A stretch of 13,985 nt of DNA from JBGTFE01 sp036403235 (GCA_036403235.1 DASWRI010000043.1:1-13985), one strand, 5' to 3'. Counted from the first letter of the stretch, positions 1 to 8,186 are shown. The notes: a model not told the origin generated them from the sequence alone. A program made the numbers and translations.

Positions 1-164
1 AAACGCGTCCCGTTCGCATCGAAGGCTATCGCTCGGCAGAATGGATTTTGCTCGATTACGGCGATTTTATCGTCCATGTTTTCGAAAAGGATTCGCGCGA
101 ATTTTACGATTTGGAACGCCTCTGGCGCGACGCCCGACGAGTCACGCTGCCCGAAGATATTTAG
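1..164 (+). CDS. rsfS: Ribosomal silencing factor RsfS, C-terminal part (5' end outside window)
   Basis: The reading frame is open from position 3 to the TAG at 162-164 and gives the last 53 residues. RsfS (Iojap/DUF143 family) binds ribosomal protein uL14 and blocks joining of the 50S and 30S subunits, lowering translation under starvation. The visible part contains the family's C-terminal signature: EGYRSAEWILLDYGDFIVHV, then FYDLERLW. The full protein is usually about 110-120 aa, so roughly half is missing to the left. The stop lies 3 nt before the start of the next gene, so the two are very likely co-transcribed and possibly translationally coupled. In many bacteria the next gene is rlmH; here rlmH is about 7.2 kb away. 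The frame and motif leave little room for another identity. Confidence 0.9.
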   Translation, partial: TRPVRIEGYRSAEWILLDYGDFIVHVFEKDSREFYDLERLWRDARRVTLPEDI

Positions 165-167
165 TTT

Positions 168-800
168 ATGGCGCACATCGTTCTGCTCGGAGATTCAATT
201 TTTGATAACAGAGTTTATGTCGGGCCTGGGCCGGACGTTATCACCCAACTGCGGGAAAAACTGCCGCACGACTGGCAGGCGACATTAAAAGCGGTTGACG
301 GCAGCGTCGTCGAAGACGTCGGGCGGCAGGCGCTCGAAAGCCCGCCGGACGCGACTCATTTTGTCATCAGCGCGGGTGGAAACAACGCTTTGATGAACGC
401 CGATATTCTCGGAATGAGCGCCAATTCGGCGGCGGAAGTTTTTAGCGTTCTGGCCGACCGGGCAAGCGATTTTGAGCTGCAATATCGAGAAATGCTCAAA
501 ATCGTTTCGAGCCGGAATCTTTCGACCGACGTCTGCACCATTTATTTTCCGAATTTCTCCGAGCCGACAATTCAAAAAATTGCGACCGCGACGCTAAGCT
601 CGTTTAACGACGTGATTTTGCGGCAAGCAGCCGTAGCCGGACTTCCCGTGCTGGATTTGCGCCTGATTTGCAGCGAGAAAAGCGATTACGCCAACGAAAT
701 CGAGCCTTCGAGCCGCGGCGGAGAAAAGATTGCGGCAAAGATTCTGGAAGTCGCCGGCAATCACGATTTTTCGAATAAAAGAACGAGCATATATTTTTAA
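168..800 (+). CDS. SGNH/GDSL-hydrolase-like protein, 210 aa, probably cytoplasmic
   Basis: The N-terminus carries an SGNH block I (G8-D9-S10 within LLGDSIFDN), with S10 as candidate nucleophile, and a block III-like G70-G71-N72-N73. Such enzymes hydrolyse esters or acyl groups; no substrate can be deduced here. There is no signal peptide or membrane segment. The usual block V D-x-x-H near the C-terminus is not present: the equivalent stretch reads DYANEIEPSSRGGEKIA (residues 173-189), with Glu-Pro where Ile-His-Pro is common. From memory, related 'GDSIFDN...IEPS' proteins occur in other phyla, so this may be a subfamily trait rather than decay. The ATG follows the rsfS stop by 3 nt without a good Shine-Dalgarno, suggesting coupled translation. 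Family membership is fairly secure; catalytic activity is uncertain. Confidence 0.78.
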   Translation: MAHIVLLGDSIFDNRVYVGPGPDVITQLREKLPHDWQATLKAVDGSVVEDVGRQALESPPDATHFVISAGGNNALMNADILGMSANSAAEVFSVLADRASDFELQYREMLKIVSSRNLSTDVCTIYFPNFSEPTIQKIATATLSSFNDVILRQAAVAGLPVLDLRLICSEKSDYANEIEPSSRGGEKIAAKILEVAGNHDFSNKRTSIYF

Positions 801-1068
801 TAAAATTTTGTTTGTTCTTAAAAGCAAAGACAAAAATCCTTCGCGGAAAATCAATCTCGCCGCAAATACTTAAAACTCCGCCCCAAAATCCATATTTAAT
901 TTTCCCCGCGTAAATTCTTTTATTGCGAAGCGATTATTCTGCCTTTATCTTCTCCAATCCGCTGAAATTTATCCGGCTGAAATAATGACGAAACCGACTT
1001 TCGTCTCAAAGACTTAACCCGTATTTTCCGCGTGCAAAAAATATATATTTATGAATGCTACCTGACAA

Positions 1069-1107
1069 ACTCAAGAAATACTCAAGTGTTAAATTTTATC
1101 TTATGAT
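1069..1107 (+). promoter_or_regulatory. Possible activator-dependent promoter: direct repeat ACTCAAG-N4-ACTCAAG plus TATGAT
   Basis: ACTCAAG occurs at 1069-1075 and again at 1080-1086, spaced 11 bp start to start (one helical turn). TATGAT at 1102-1107 differs from the sigma-70 -10 consensus at one base. A 17-bp spacer would put the -35 hexamer over the second repeat (1079-1084, TACTCA), which does not resemble TTGACA. A 7-4-7 repeat overlapping a poor -35 is how OmpR/PhoB-type response regulators often bind. The repeat is seen; the regulator and promoter activity are inferred. Confidence 0.3.
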
Positions 1108-1216
1108 TGCACAACTGAAAGCTTATTGATTCGAGGATTCGGCGTAAAAGCAGAGGGCGTTTCGCGTTCGGTTTCAAATGTTGCGGCAAATTATTCAAGC
1201 TAGAAAATCAGATATG

Positions 1217-1226
1217 AGGAAGGGAG
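1217..1226 (+). promoter_or_regulatory. Ribosome binding site that fixes the protease start at 1232
   Basis: AGGAAGGGAG ends 5 nt before the ATG at 1232. The in-frame ATGs upstream at 1178 and 1214 have no comparable site. Starting at 1232 also places the basic n-region and hydrophobic core of the signal peptide directly at the N-terminus. Confidence 0.75.
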
Positions 1227-1231
1227 CTAAC

Positions 1232-4200
1232 ATGAACAAGGGAATTTCAAAAAAAGAAAATTTGCGAACACTTTTGACCGCAATGATTCTTCCGGTTTTA
1301 ATTTTAACCGCGTTTTTTATAACGCGAGTATCGCTGGCCGGCAGCGAAAATGAGGAAGTTAAATCGAGAGAGCGTTTACTTTCTCCTCTGACCGACCCGA
1401 ATTTGCCCGCACACATCGACGCGCGGCTTGACGTTTTGAGCCGCGGAAGACAGCGCGAACTGGATAAAATGCAGGAAAAAGCCGCTCTTTCACTGCAAAA
1501 TCGACTGGGCGGCAACAGTCTGAAAATCGTTTATAACGATTTAACGGCGACGCCTTCGAGAATCGTCAACCAGCAGGGTTATCTGACCGAACCTTCGAAG
1601 GATTTGCCCGAGATGATTGCGCGCAACTTTATCCGCCAATACAGCGGAATGTTTCGTTTTGACGAAGACGATTTGAACAATCTGACGCTGCGCAGCCGCG
1701 CCGTAACGCAGGAAGGCACGACAATTTTATTGTTCCAGCAGCGCGTCGGCGGCGTTCCCGTCTATCAGGGCGAAGTTTTGGTTAATGTTTCCAAAGACGG
1801 GCGAATCATCAACGTCGGCGGAACGAATTACCCGCAGATGTCGGTTGCGATCGATGCCAGCGAAATTTCAGCCGCGCAGGCCGTTCTCAATGCCGCCGAA
1901 GCGATGAAAATTTCCGGTTTTTACCCGCAGACATTGGGCGAAGCGAAAATTCTGCAAACCTACGGCAATTTGAAGCCGACTTTTGCGGAAGGCGAAAAAT
2001 TCTCGGGCGGCGGAACTTTTACCGACGATATTTCGGTCGAAAAAGTAATTTTCCCGCTCGGCGCGCAAGGTCGTCTCGCTTATAAATTCGTTTTGACGAC
2101 GCCGCAGTATTACGGAATTATGTGGCAGAACATCGTCGACGCCGAGACCGGCGAAATCCTGCAACGCCTCAGTCTGACATCCTTCCAGAACGAACCGGCG
2201 GGCGGAACGGGCAACAACCGGCGCGGCACTTTTCGGCCCGACGTGCAGAACATAGTCGAATCTTTTTATCATCCGGGCGGCGCCAGCGGAAAAGTTTTCG
2301 ACACTTACCCGGCGACGCTTTCCGGCGTCGGCGGAGTCGGCAGAGCGACGCGAACCGGCTCGCCCGGAAGCTACGTTTATTCAAAACCGACGTATGACTC
2401 GGAAGCCTCCGACGCGAATCGTTTCCGCTACAGTATGGTCAACGCGCGCAACGAAGGCACTCTGTTTTTTAACGGAACGGGAACGCAGACGTTTACCGAA
2501 GCGATGTTTCCGTCGATTCTCGGCCAGGTCGTACGCGGATTGCCCGACGCCAGCTTTCCGACTTCATCGTCGCCTTTCGGCTGGTTTTATCTTCCGACCG
2601 GAACGGGCGGAACGGAAATTTCGACCGGCGATGCCAATCGGGCGGCAACCAGAGCCGCCGGCTACACCATCAGCAGCGAGGCGCAGACGAGAAATTTAGC
2701 GGTCAACTCGCCCGCGGGCAACGGCTCGCAGCCGTTTTCCGCCGACACGACGCCGCTCGGCGCCAGCAAAACCTTGACTGACGGGCGCGTTTTAAGCTCG
2801 GTCATTCAATCGCGCTACACCGAAGGCAACAACGTCGTCGTTTCCGACGACCGTCAGAACGACGACGATTCGACGCGCGGAGTCAAAGGTTATTCGGCCA
2901 ATCGACAGTTTACCGAGCCGCGTTACGATTATTATTCGGGTTACGAACTGGGCGGCGTCAACGCGAGCGGCGGCGGAACGGGCAGCACGACGCCGGTCGT
3001 TTATCCGCCTTCGGCCAATCCGGACGTTTATCCCGGAGCGGTTTCGCTTTTTTATTTCAACAACGTCGAGCACGATTATCTTTACAGCATCGGCTTTACC
3101 GAGCAGATGTGGAATTTCCAATTCGACAATTTCGGTAAAGGCGGCGCGGGCGGCGACGCCATCATCGCCGAAGTGCAGGACGGCTCGGGCACGGATAACG
3201 CGAATATGGGAACGCCCGACGACGGCAGCTCGCCGCGAATGCAGATGTATCTTTTTACGGACGGCGGTTTCCGGCGCTCGGACGGCGATTTTGACTGGGA
3301 CGTTATCGCTCACGAACATTATCACGGCGTTTCCAATCGTTCGGCCGGAAAAGGCTCGACAAGCTGTCTCGGAACGCCGCTCGTCGGCGAATCGGGTGGT
3401 ATGGGCGAAGGCTGGTCTGATGCTATCGCGTCTTCCCTTAGCGATGACGACAGCGAAGGCGAGCATGTCACGGGCGACCAGGACAGAGGCATTCGCCGCA
3501 TTCCCTACACAAATTATCGTTATTCCTACGGCTCAATCAACGACGTAAACTTAAATGTCCGCAAAAATGCCAACACGGACGTCATCGGGCCCGACCAGAA
3601 TCCGGGCGGCATTCCCTACGAAGTTCACGACGTCGGCGAAGTTTGGGCGGCGATGCTCTGGGATTTGCGCGAGCTTTTAATCGTCAAACAGAAAGTCAAC
3701 AATACTTATCCGGGCATTTTCTTTGACGGAACAAGAAGAATGGCGGGCGGCGGCACGTCGTTTTACATCGGCACGCGGCAGGTAACTTCACCTGATGCCA
3801 ATCACCCGATTAATTACCGGATGGGCTTTGCGACCGACGACGGAACGGTAACTCCTTTTCCCGCCTCGGTTCTGCCGAAATTAAACGCGTCGGACATCGT
3901 TCGTCCCGGAGCTTTGGCGGCGGAAAATGCCAGCGGACAGTATGAAAAACGGCAGGGCCCGCTGGCGACGGCGGTTTCCAACGGCGCGCGTCTGGCCGAC
4001 AAAATCGTTCTGCGCGGGCTTCAGCTGGCGCCGTGTAATCCGAGCTTTGTCGATATGCGCGATTCGATGATTGCGGCCGACCGCGAAATTACCGGCGGCG
4101 AAAACGTCGCTATCATCTGGCGCGCCCTGACCAGCCACGGCGTCGGCTCGCTGGCGACTTCGTCAAACAGCGGCACGGGCGGCCCCGGCGCGGTTGCCGA

Positions 4201-7200
4201 AGATTTTACCGTTCCGGCAAACGTTTCGGCCTGCGAGGTCAGCGGGCCGCTCAGCTCGCCGACTTATTCGCTTTCGAATACGACGGCGAACACGGTGACG
4301 GTGACGATTACGCCTCTGGCAAACGCGGCCGATTACGTCATTCAGCGTTCGACTTCGGCAAACGGCCCGTTTACGACCATCGCCACGCAAGCGGGGACGA
4401 CATATCAGGATTCGAACGGCATCAACGCCGGAAATACGTATTATTACCAGGTTCACGCGCGGCGCAATACCGAATGCGTCGGCGGCGGAAACGTTCAAAA
4501 TATAACCGTCGTCGTCGGAACAGCGCCGGTTATGTCGCCGATTTTCTTCGGCGCGGACAGCGTCAGCGACCCGCAAACCGGAACGTCTTTGACCGTTAAC
4601 TGGTCTCCGGCAACTTCGGCGAATCCGAGCGCGAATATCGTTTATGACCTTTATCGAGTCGCAAACGTTGCGCTCGACAACGATTTGACCGCGCCGACTT
4701 TTACTCCGTCGGCGGCAAATCGTATCGCGCAGAGTTTGACCGGAACGAGCTACAATGATACTAACCTGACGACCGGACAGCAGTATTACTACATCGTCCG
4801 GGCACGCGACACGAACAATAATCAGACGGACACGAACAACGCGGGCAACACGCGAACAAAATTCAACGCGCCGACGACGCCGAATCCGACTTCGACGGCT
4901 TTCGCGCTCGAAAACTTCAGCCAGCCGTCCGCCAACAATCGATTTTCGCCGCCGCTGACCGATTCGGCGACGCCGAACACCGGAACGCCGGTTTTCCAGC
5001 GCGTTCCGAACGCCGTTTTGAGCCTGACGAGCTCCGACGCGATGTATGCGCCGGACTTTGACCCGAACGATTCAGGTCAGGGCGCGCCGAGCAACTTTGC
5101 GACGGTGATTGGGCCGCTTACTTTAACGCGCGGCTCGATTTTGGAATTCGACCATCGATTCACGACCGAAGCGACCTTTGACGGCGGCAATCTCGAAGTC
5201 GTTCTCGGAACGCCTTCGGCGAATCCGGCCGACGCAACTCCGTTTCCAAACAACACGACCGCTTTTGATTTGAATGATTATTTGATTCAAAACGGCTACA
5301 ACGGCAATCTGAACGGCACAGTTGAAGGCGCGGCGATGAGCTCGCCGCTTCAGGGACGCCTCGCGTTTACCGGAACGAGCAGCTTAAGTCACGTTCGCGC
5401 CGCGCTCGGAGATTTTGCGCCGGGCAACGTGCGAAATCCGAACAATCTGCCGGTTTACATCCGCTTTCATATGTCTTCGGACGTCGGCACAAATACCGGC
5501 GCGGGCAGCGGCTGGTATGTCGACAACGTTGTCGTCAACAACTTTACGCCGGTCGTCAACGTTTCGATTTCGGGAACGATTACGAAAAACGGCTCGCCGC
5601 TTTCGGGCGCGACCGTTACATTGAGCGGAACGTCTTCGGCGACGACGACGACCAATGCGAGCGGCCAATACACGTTCTCGAATCTGGCGCAGGGCGGCAA
5701 TTACCTAGTAACGCCGTCGATTGCGGGCAACACGTTCGAGCCGAACAGCCGCAGCTATTCGAATGTTCAGAGCAACGTCACGAGCGCGGATTTTGTCGCC
5801 TACGACAGCAATACTTTCCCGCGCAAGCTGACCGTCGTCAATTCGTTTGCAACGCCCGGACAAAGCGTAACCGTGCCGATTTCCGTCGTCAGTCTCGGCG
5901 ACGAAGAAGCATTCGGTTTCAGTCTGAGTTACGATACGGCGCGGCTTTCCAATCCGCAGGTGGCTTGCGGCAGCGATGCTTCCGGCTGCGTGATTACGAC
6001 CAATCCCGGTTCGGGCGCAATCGGCGTCGTTATTGATAACGTAACGCTGACGGCGGGAACCAGGCAGCTTGCGACCGTCACGTTCAATACGACGGCCAAT
6101 CCGCCGAATACGGCCGCAAACACGCCGGTCGGCTTTACCAATTCGCCGACTCCGCGTTCGGTCAGCAACGGAAACGGCGATTCGCTGGCGGCGTCTTACG
6201 TTGACGGTCTGGTAGTGTTCGCGCAGAATCTGGAATGCGACGTTGCCGGTCGCTTTACCGGAGACGGCGATGTTTTGACAAACGACGTCATATTGATGCG
6301 CCAGTTTGTCGCCAGAAACATCACTCCGAACGACCAGTACAACGAATTCCAGCGTGCCGACTGCGGCCCGCGCGGAACAAACGGCGACGGTCAGATTTTG
6401 TCGAACGATTTGCTTCAGGCTCGTCGTTATGCGGCGAGAACCGACGCGCTTCAGCAGGCCGCCGGCCCGAATCAGGCCTCTTCCGGCTTTGCCGAAAAAA
6501 CGGTCAAGGTGAAAGAGAGCAATGTCGTGGCGGCGGTTAATCCGCTCGTCCGCGTCGTCTCCAAAGACAGCTCGCGCAGCGCAACGGTCATCGTTCCGGT
6601 CGAGGTCGATGTTTCAAGCGACGTCATCGGATTGAGCTTCAGCGTCGAATTTGACCGAACGAAGCTGACTTATCAATCGGCGGCGCTCGGCTCGGGAGTT
6701 CCGGCAGGCTCGGTTCTGACTTTGAACACGAACAAGCTGACTCCGGCCGACGCCAACGACCCGATTGCAAAACTCGGCATGGTCATCGATTCGGGCAATA
6801 GCTTTGCGATGGGAACGAGACAGCTCGTGACCATTACGTTCACGGTCGCATCAAACGCTCCGACAGGTTTGACGCCGGTGACAATCAGCGGCGACCCGAC
6901 GCCCAAGAGCACGACTGACTCGCAGGCAAATCTGATTACGACCGATTATACGAGCGGCAATGTCAATATAACGCCGCCGCTGGCCGCCAGCGTTTCGGTC
7001 GGCGGACGGGTCACGGACGACGCCGGAAATCCGTTGGCAAACGCGCAAATCAGGCTGTCGGACAATTCCGGTCAAACGCGTATTGCCCGTTCAAATCCGT
7101 TCGGCTATTACCGCTTTGACGATGTTTCGGCGGGTGAAACTTATGTTCTCGACGTTCTTTCAAAGAGATATACGTTCCAGTCACAAGTCGTGACGCCTTT

Positions 7201-7261
7201 TGAAGATATGTCGGAGGTAAATTTTACCGGCGCGTCATCCGGCCAAAAACAAGCCCCGTGA
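1232..7261 (+). CDS. Secreted M36 (fungalysin-type) zinc metallopeptidase with FnIII, cohesin-like and dockerin-like modules, 2009 aa
   Basis: The start at 1232 is chosen for its ribosome binding site and signal peptide (basic residues, hydrophobic core about 17-32, possible cleavage after SLA). Order of parts: FTP/PepSY-like propeptide (about 117-312); M36 catalytic region (about 597-988) with zinc ligands H694 and H698 in HEHYH, catalytic E695, third ligand E726 in GEGWSD, and the helix EVWAAMLWDL; two FnIII-like domains (about 1006-1093 and 1098-1203); a beta-rich domain (about 1225-1440); a carboxypeptidase-regulatory-like domain (1442-1523); cohesin-like 1 (1530-1662); a dockerin-like pair of Ca-loops (T-G-D-G-D near 1678, T-N-G-D-G-Q near 1717); cohesin-like 2 (1768-1912); and a second regulatory-like domain (1923-2002). 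M36 enzymes digest extracellular protein. Typical fungalysins are far shorter, so the tail is the oddity. No LPXTG or PEP-CTERM anchor is seen. The peptidase call is firm; tail domains are assigned by pattern only. Confidence 0.9.
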   Translation: MNKGISKKENLRTLLTAMILPVLILTAFFITRVSLAGSENEEVKSRERLLSPLTDPNLPAHIDARLDVLSRGRQRELDKMQEKAALSLQNRLGGNSLKIVYNDLTATPSRIVNQQGYLTEPSKDLPEMIARNFIRQYSGMFRFDEDDLNNLTLRSRAVTQEGTTILLFQQRVGGVPVYQGEVLVNVSKDGRIINVGGTNYPQMSVAIDASEISAAQAVLNAAEAMKISGFYPQTLGEAKILQTYGNLKPTFAEGEKFSGGGTFTDDISVEKVIFPLGAQGRLAYKFVLTTPQYYGIMWQNIVDAETGEILQRLSLTSFQNEPAGGTGNNRRGTFRPDVQNIVESFYHPGGASGKVFDTYPATLSGVGGVGRATRTGSPGSYVYSKPTYDSEASDANRFRYSMVNARNEGTLFFNGTGTQTFTEAMFPSILGQVVRGLPDASFPTSSSPFGWFYLPTGTGGTEISTGDANRAATRAAGYTISSEAQTRNLAVNSPAGNGSQPFSADTTPLGASKTLTDGRVLSSVIQSRYTEGNNVVVSDDRQNDDDSTRGVKGYSANRQFTEPRYDYYSGYELGGVNASGGGTGSTTPVVYPPSANPDVYPGAVSLFYFNNVEHDYLYSIGFTEQMWNFQFDNFGKGGAGGDAIIAEVQDGSGTDNANMGTPDDGSSPRMQMYLFTDGGFRRSDGDFDWDVIAHEHYHGVSNRSAGKGSTSCLGTPLVGESGGMGEGWSDAIASSLSDDDSEGEHVTGDQDRGIRRIPYTNYRYSYGSINDVNLNVRKNANTDVIGPDQNPGGIPYEVHDVGEVWAAMLWDLRELLIVKQKVNNTYPGIFFDGTRRMAGGGTSFYIGTRQVTSPDANHPINYRMGFATDDGTVTPFPASVLPKLNASDIVRPGALAAENASGQYEKRQGPLATAVSNGARLADKIVLRGLQLAPCNPSFVDMRDSMIAADREITGGENVAIIWRALTSHGVGSLATSSNSGTGGPGAVAEDFTVPANVSACEVSGPLSSPTYSLSNTTANTVTVTITPLANAADYVIQRSTSANGPFTTIATQAGTTYQDSNGINAGNTYYYQVHARRNTECVGGGNVQNITVVVGTAPVMSPIFFGADSVSDPQTGTSLTVNWSPATSANPSANIVYDLYRVANVALDNDLTAPTFTPSAANRIAQSLTGTSYNDTNLTTGQQYYYIVRARDTNNNQTDTNNAGNTRTKFNAPTTPNPTSTAFALENFSQPSANNRFSPPLTDSATPNTGTPVFQRVPNAVLSLTSSDAMYAPDFDPNDSGQGAPSNFATVIGPLTLTRGSILEFDHRFTTEATFDGGNLEVVLGTPSANPADATPFPNNTTAFDLNDYLIQNGYNGNLNGTVEGAAMSSPLQGRLAFTGTSSLSHVRAALGDFAPGNVRNPNNLPVYIRFHMSSDVGTNTGAGSGWYVDNVVVNNFTPVVNVSISGTITKNGSPLSGATVTLSGTSSATTTTNASGQYTFSNLAQGGNYLVTPSIAGNTFEPNSRSYSNVQSNVTSADFVAYDSNTFPRKLTVVNSFATPGQSVTVPISVVSLGDEEAFGFSLSYDTARLSNPQVACGSDASGCVITTNPGSGAIGVVIDNVTLTAGTRQLATVTFNTTANPPNTAANTPVGFTNSPTPRSVSNGNGDSLAASYVDGLVVFAQNLECDVAGRFTGDGDVLTNDVILMRQFVARNITPNDQYNEFQRADCGPRGTNGDGQILSNDLLQARRYAARTDALQQAAGPNQASSGFAEKTVKVKESNVVAAVNPLVRVVSKDSSRSATVIVPVEVDVSSDVIGLSFSVEFDRTKLTYQSAALGSGVPAGSVLTLNTNKLTPADANDPIAKLGMVIDSGNSFAMGTRQLVTITFTVASNAPTGLTPVTISGDPTPKSTTDSQANLITTDYTSGNVNITPPLAASVSVGGRVTDDAGNPLANAQIRLSDNSGQTRIARSNPFGYYRFDDVSAGETYVLDVLSKRYTFQSQVVTPFEDMSEVNFTGASSGQKQAP

Positions 7262-7280
7262 GTTGATTTATAACTCAATA

Positions 7281-7322
7281 AAAAAACAGTCTGCGGCCGT
7301 AAACCGCAGGCTGTTTTTTTTT
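7281..7322 (+). terminator. Rho-independent terminator of the M36 protease gene
   Basis: ACAGTCTGCGG (7286-7296) pairs with CCGCAGGCTGT (7304-7314) around a 7-nt loop, with one T-G wobble. Nine T follow (7314-7322). The A-run on the 5' side extends the stem and would act as a U-tract for minus-strand transcription, so it may work both ways. It lies 20 nt after the stop codon and insulates the protease gene from rlmH. Confidence 0.92.
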
Positions 7323-7363
7323 ATAAATCGGCAAACGTATTTTGAAAAATCACGCGACCAATT

Positions 7364-7381
7364 TAATCTATCGATAGATTA
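7364..7381. promoter_or_regulatory. 18-bp perfect palindrome abutting the rlmH start codon
   Basis: TAATCTATCGATAGATTA reads the same on both strands, and its last base is the A of the rlmH ATG. There is no Shine-Dalgarno in the 20 nt before the ATG. TTGAAA at 7342-7347 could be a -35 box, in which case the palindrome would sit at the -10 and start-site region. It could be a dimeric repressor operator or, in RNA, a hairpin occluding the start. The palindrome is seen; its function is inferred. Confidence 0.45.
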
Positions 7382-7833
7382 TGCGCTTTCGTTTTGTCTG
7401 GATTGGAAAAACAAAGGATAAAAACTGGCGGGCGCTGCAAGAGGAATATTTGCAGCGTCTTTCGCATTTTGTAAAATTCGAGGTTACCGAAGTCCGCGAC
7501 AGCGCGGCGCACGAAGGCGCGGAAATTGAAGGCAAACGAATTCTGGAAAATGTGAATCAAACAAACTTCGTCTGCTTGTTGGACGTGAAGGGACGCTCGA
7601 TTTCATCGCACGAATTAGCCGCACAGTTGGAAAAATGGCAAAATCACGCCTTGAAAGAAATCGTTTTTGTCATCGGCGGTGCGCGAGGCGCGTCGCCCGA
7701 AGTTTGCGAAAGGGCCGACTATAGTTTATCCTTATCGTTTCTGACTTTAACGCACGAAATGGCGCGTGTCGTTCTGGTCGAACAGCTCTACCGAGCTTTT
7801 ACAATTATAAAAGGGTTTCCATACCAGAAATGA
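7381..7833 (+). CDS. rlmH: 23S rRNA (pseudouridine1915-N3)-methyltransferase RlmH, 150 aa
   Basis: RlmH is a SPOUT-class enzyme that uses SAM to methylate pseudouridine 1915 in helix 69 of 23S rRNA on assembled 70S ribosomes. The N-terminus (MRFRFVWIGKTKDKNW) matches the family start, supporting the ATG at 7381 although no Shine-Dalgarno precedes it. The SAM-binding knot is visible as FVIGGARG, followed by the C-terminal signature LTHEMARVVLVEQLYRAF. The protein ends in PYQK where many homologues, including E. coli, have PYH-R/K: a Gln replaces the His. The stop overlaps the next start by 4 nt (ATGA), implying translational coupling. The length is close to the E. coli protein (155 aa). The identification is secure. 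Confidence 0.95.
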   Translation: MRFRFVWIGKTKDKNWRALQEEYLQRLSHFVKFEVTEVRDSAAHEGAEIEGKRILENVNQTNFVCLLDVKGRSISSHELAAQLEKWQNHALKEIVFVIGGARGASPEVCERADYSLSLSFLTLTHEMARVVLVEQLYRAFTIIKGFPYQK

Positions 7834-8183
7834 GTGAATTGAACTTGAAAGAAATTAAAAAAAGCCTGCTCGCCGAGCGCGACATGCTGATTGAAAAATT
7901 GAAAGACAACGACCTTTCAATCGACGATTCGGAAACGCCCGACCCGGTTGATTTGGCGGTCAGGAATTATTCGAAAAACGTGATGCTGGCGGTTTCGGAA
8001 AACGAAAGCCGACAGTTGATGTTGATAGACGAAGCGCTTTTGCGCATCGACGACGGCGAGTACGGCGAATGCCAGAACTGCGAAAAGGAAATTAATCCGA
8101 AACGTCTGGCGGCAATTCCGTGGGCGCGTTATTGTTTAAGCTGTCAGGAACTCGTCGAACAGGGTTTGCTCGACGAAGAATAA
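7830..8183 (+). CDS. DksA/TraR-family C4 zinc-finger protein, 117 aa
   Basis: DksA-type proteins enter the secondary channel of RNA polymerase and modulate initiation, often together with ppGpp. Seen here: an N-terminal helical half (about 1-75) that would form the coiled coil, with a tip motif D38-P-V-D41-L-A43 matching the D-x-x-D-x-A tip of E. coli DksA, and a four-cysteine zinc finger (C81, C84, C102, C105). A short acidic tail follows. The protein is shorter than E. coli DksA (151 aa), so it could be a TraR-like or general-stress relative rather than the true orthologue. It starts inside the rlmH stop region (ATGA overlap). Linking an RNA polymerase regulator to an rRNA methyltransferase suggests control of ribosome production, but that is inference. 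Confidence 0.88.
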   Translation: MSELNLKEIKKSLLAERDMLIEKLKDNDLSIDDSETPDPVDLAVRNYSKNVMLAVSENESRQLMLIDEALLRIDDGEYGECQNCEKEINPKRLAAIPWARYCLSCQELVEQGLLDEE

Positions 8184-8186
8184 ATT

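Larger units (their letters stand above)
801..1231. other. 431-nt intergenic region ahead of the M36 protease gene
   Basis: No convincing gene is seen. The stretch is AT-rich compared with the flanking genes. It contains a perfect 7-bp stem GACGAAA/TTTCGTC with a 5-nt loop (987-1005), which lacks the T-run of a terminator. It also contains a 7-4-7 direct repeat next to a possible -10 box (1069-1107) and a purine-rich ribosome binding site at its end. It probably carries the 3' end of the rsfS/GDSL transcript and the control region of the protease gene. Confidence 0.6.

Noticed and set aside
987..1005. GACGAAA/TTTCGTC hairpin as terminator of the rsfS/GDSL unit
   Set aside because: It lies almost 190 nt past the stop, has a short 7-bp stem and no T-run.
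1178..1231. Earlier ATG of the protease frame at 1178
   Set aside because: It has no ribosome binding site and adds 18 residues before the signal peptide; the ATG at 1232 has AGGAAGGGAG at 5 nt.
2792..3466. 224-codon minus-strand open frame inside the M36 gene
   Set aside because: It is antisense to the catalytic domain, is rich in Arg/Ala/Val from the GC-biased complement, and matches no family. It is a shadow of the real gene.
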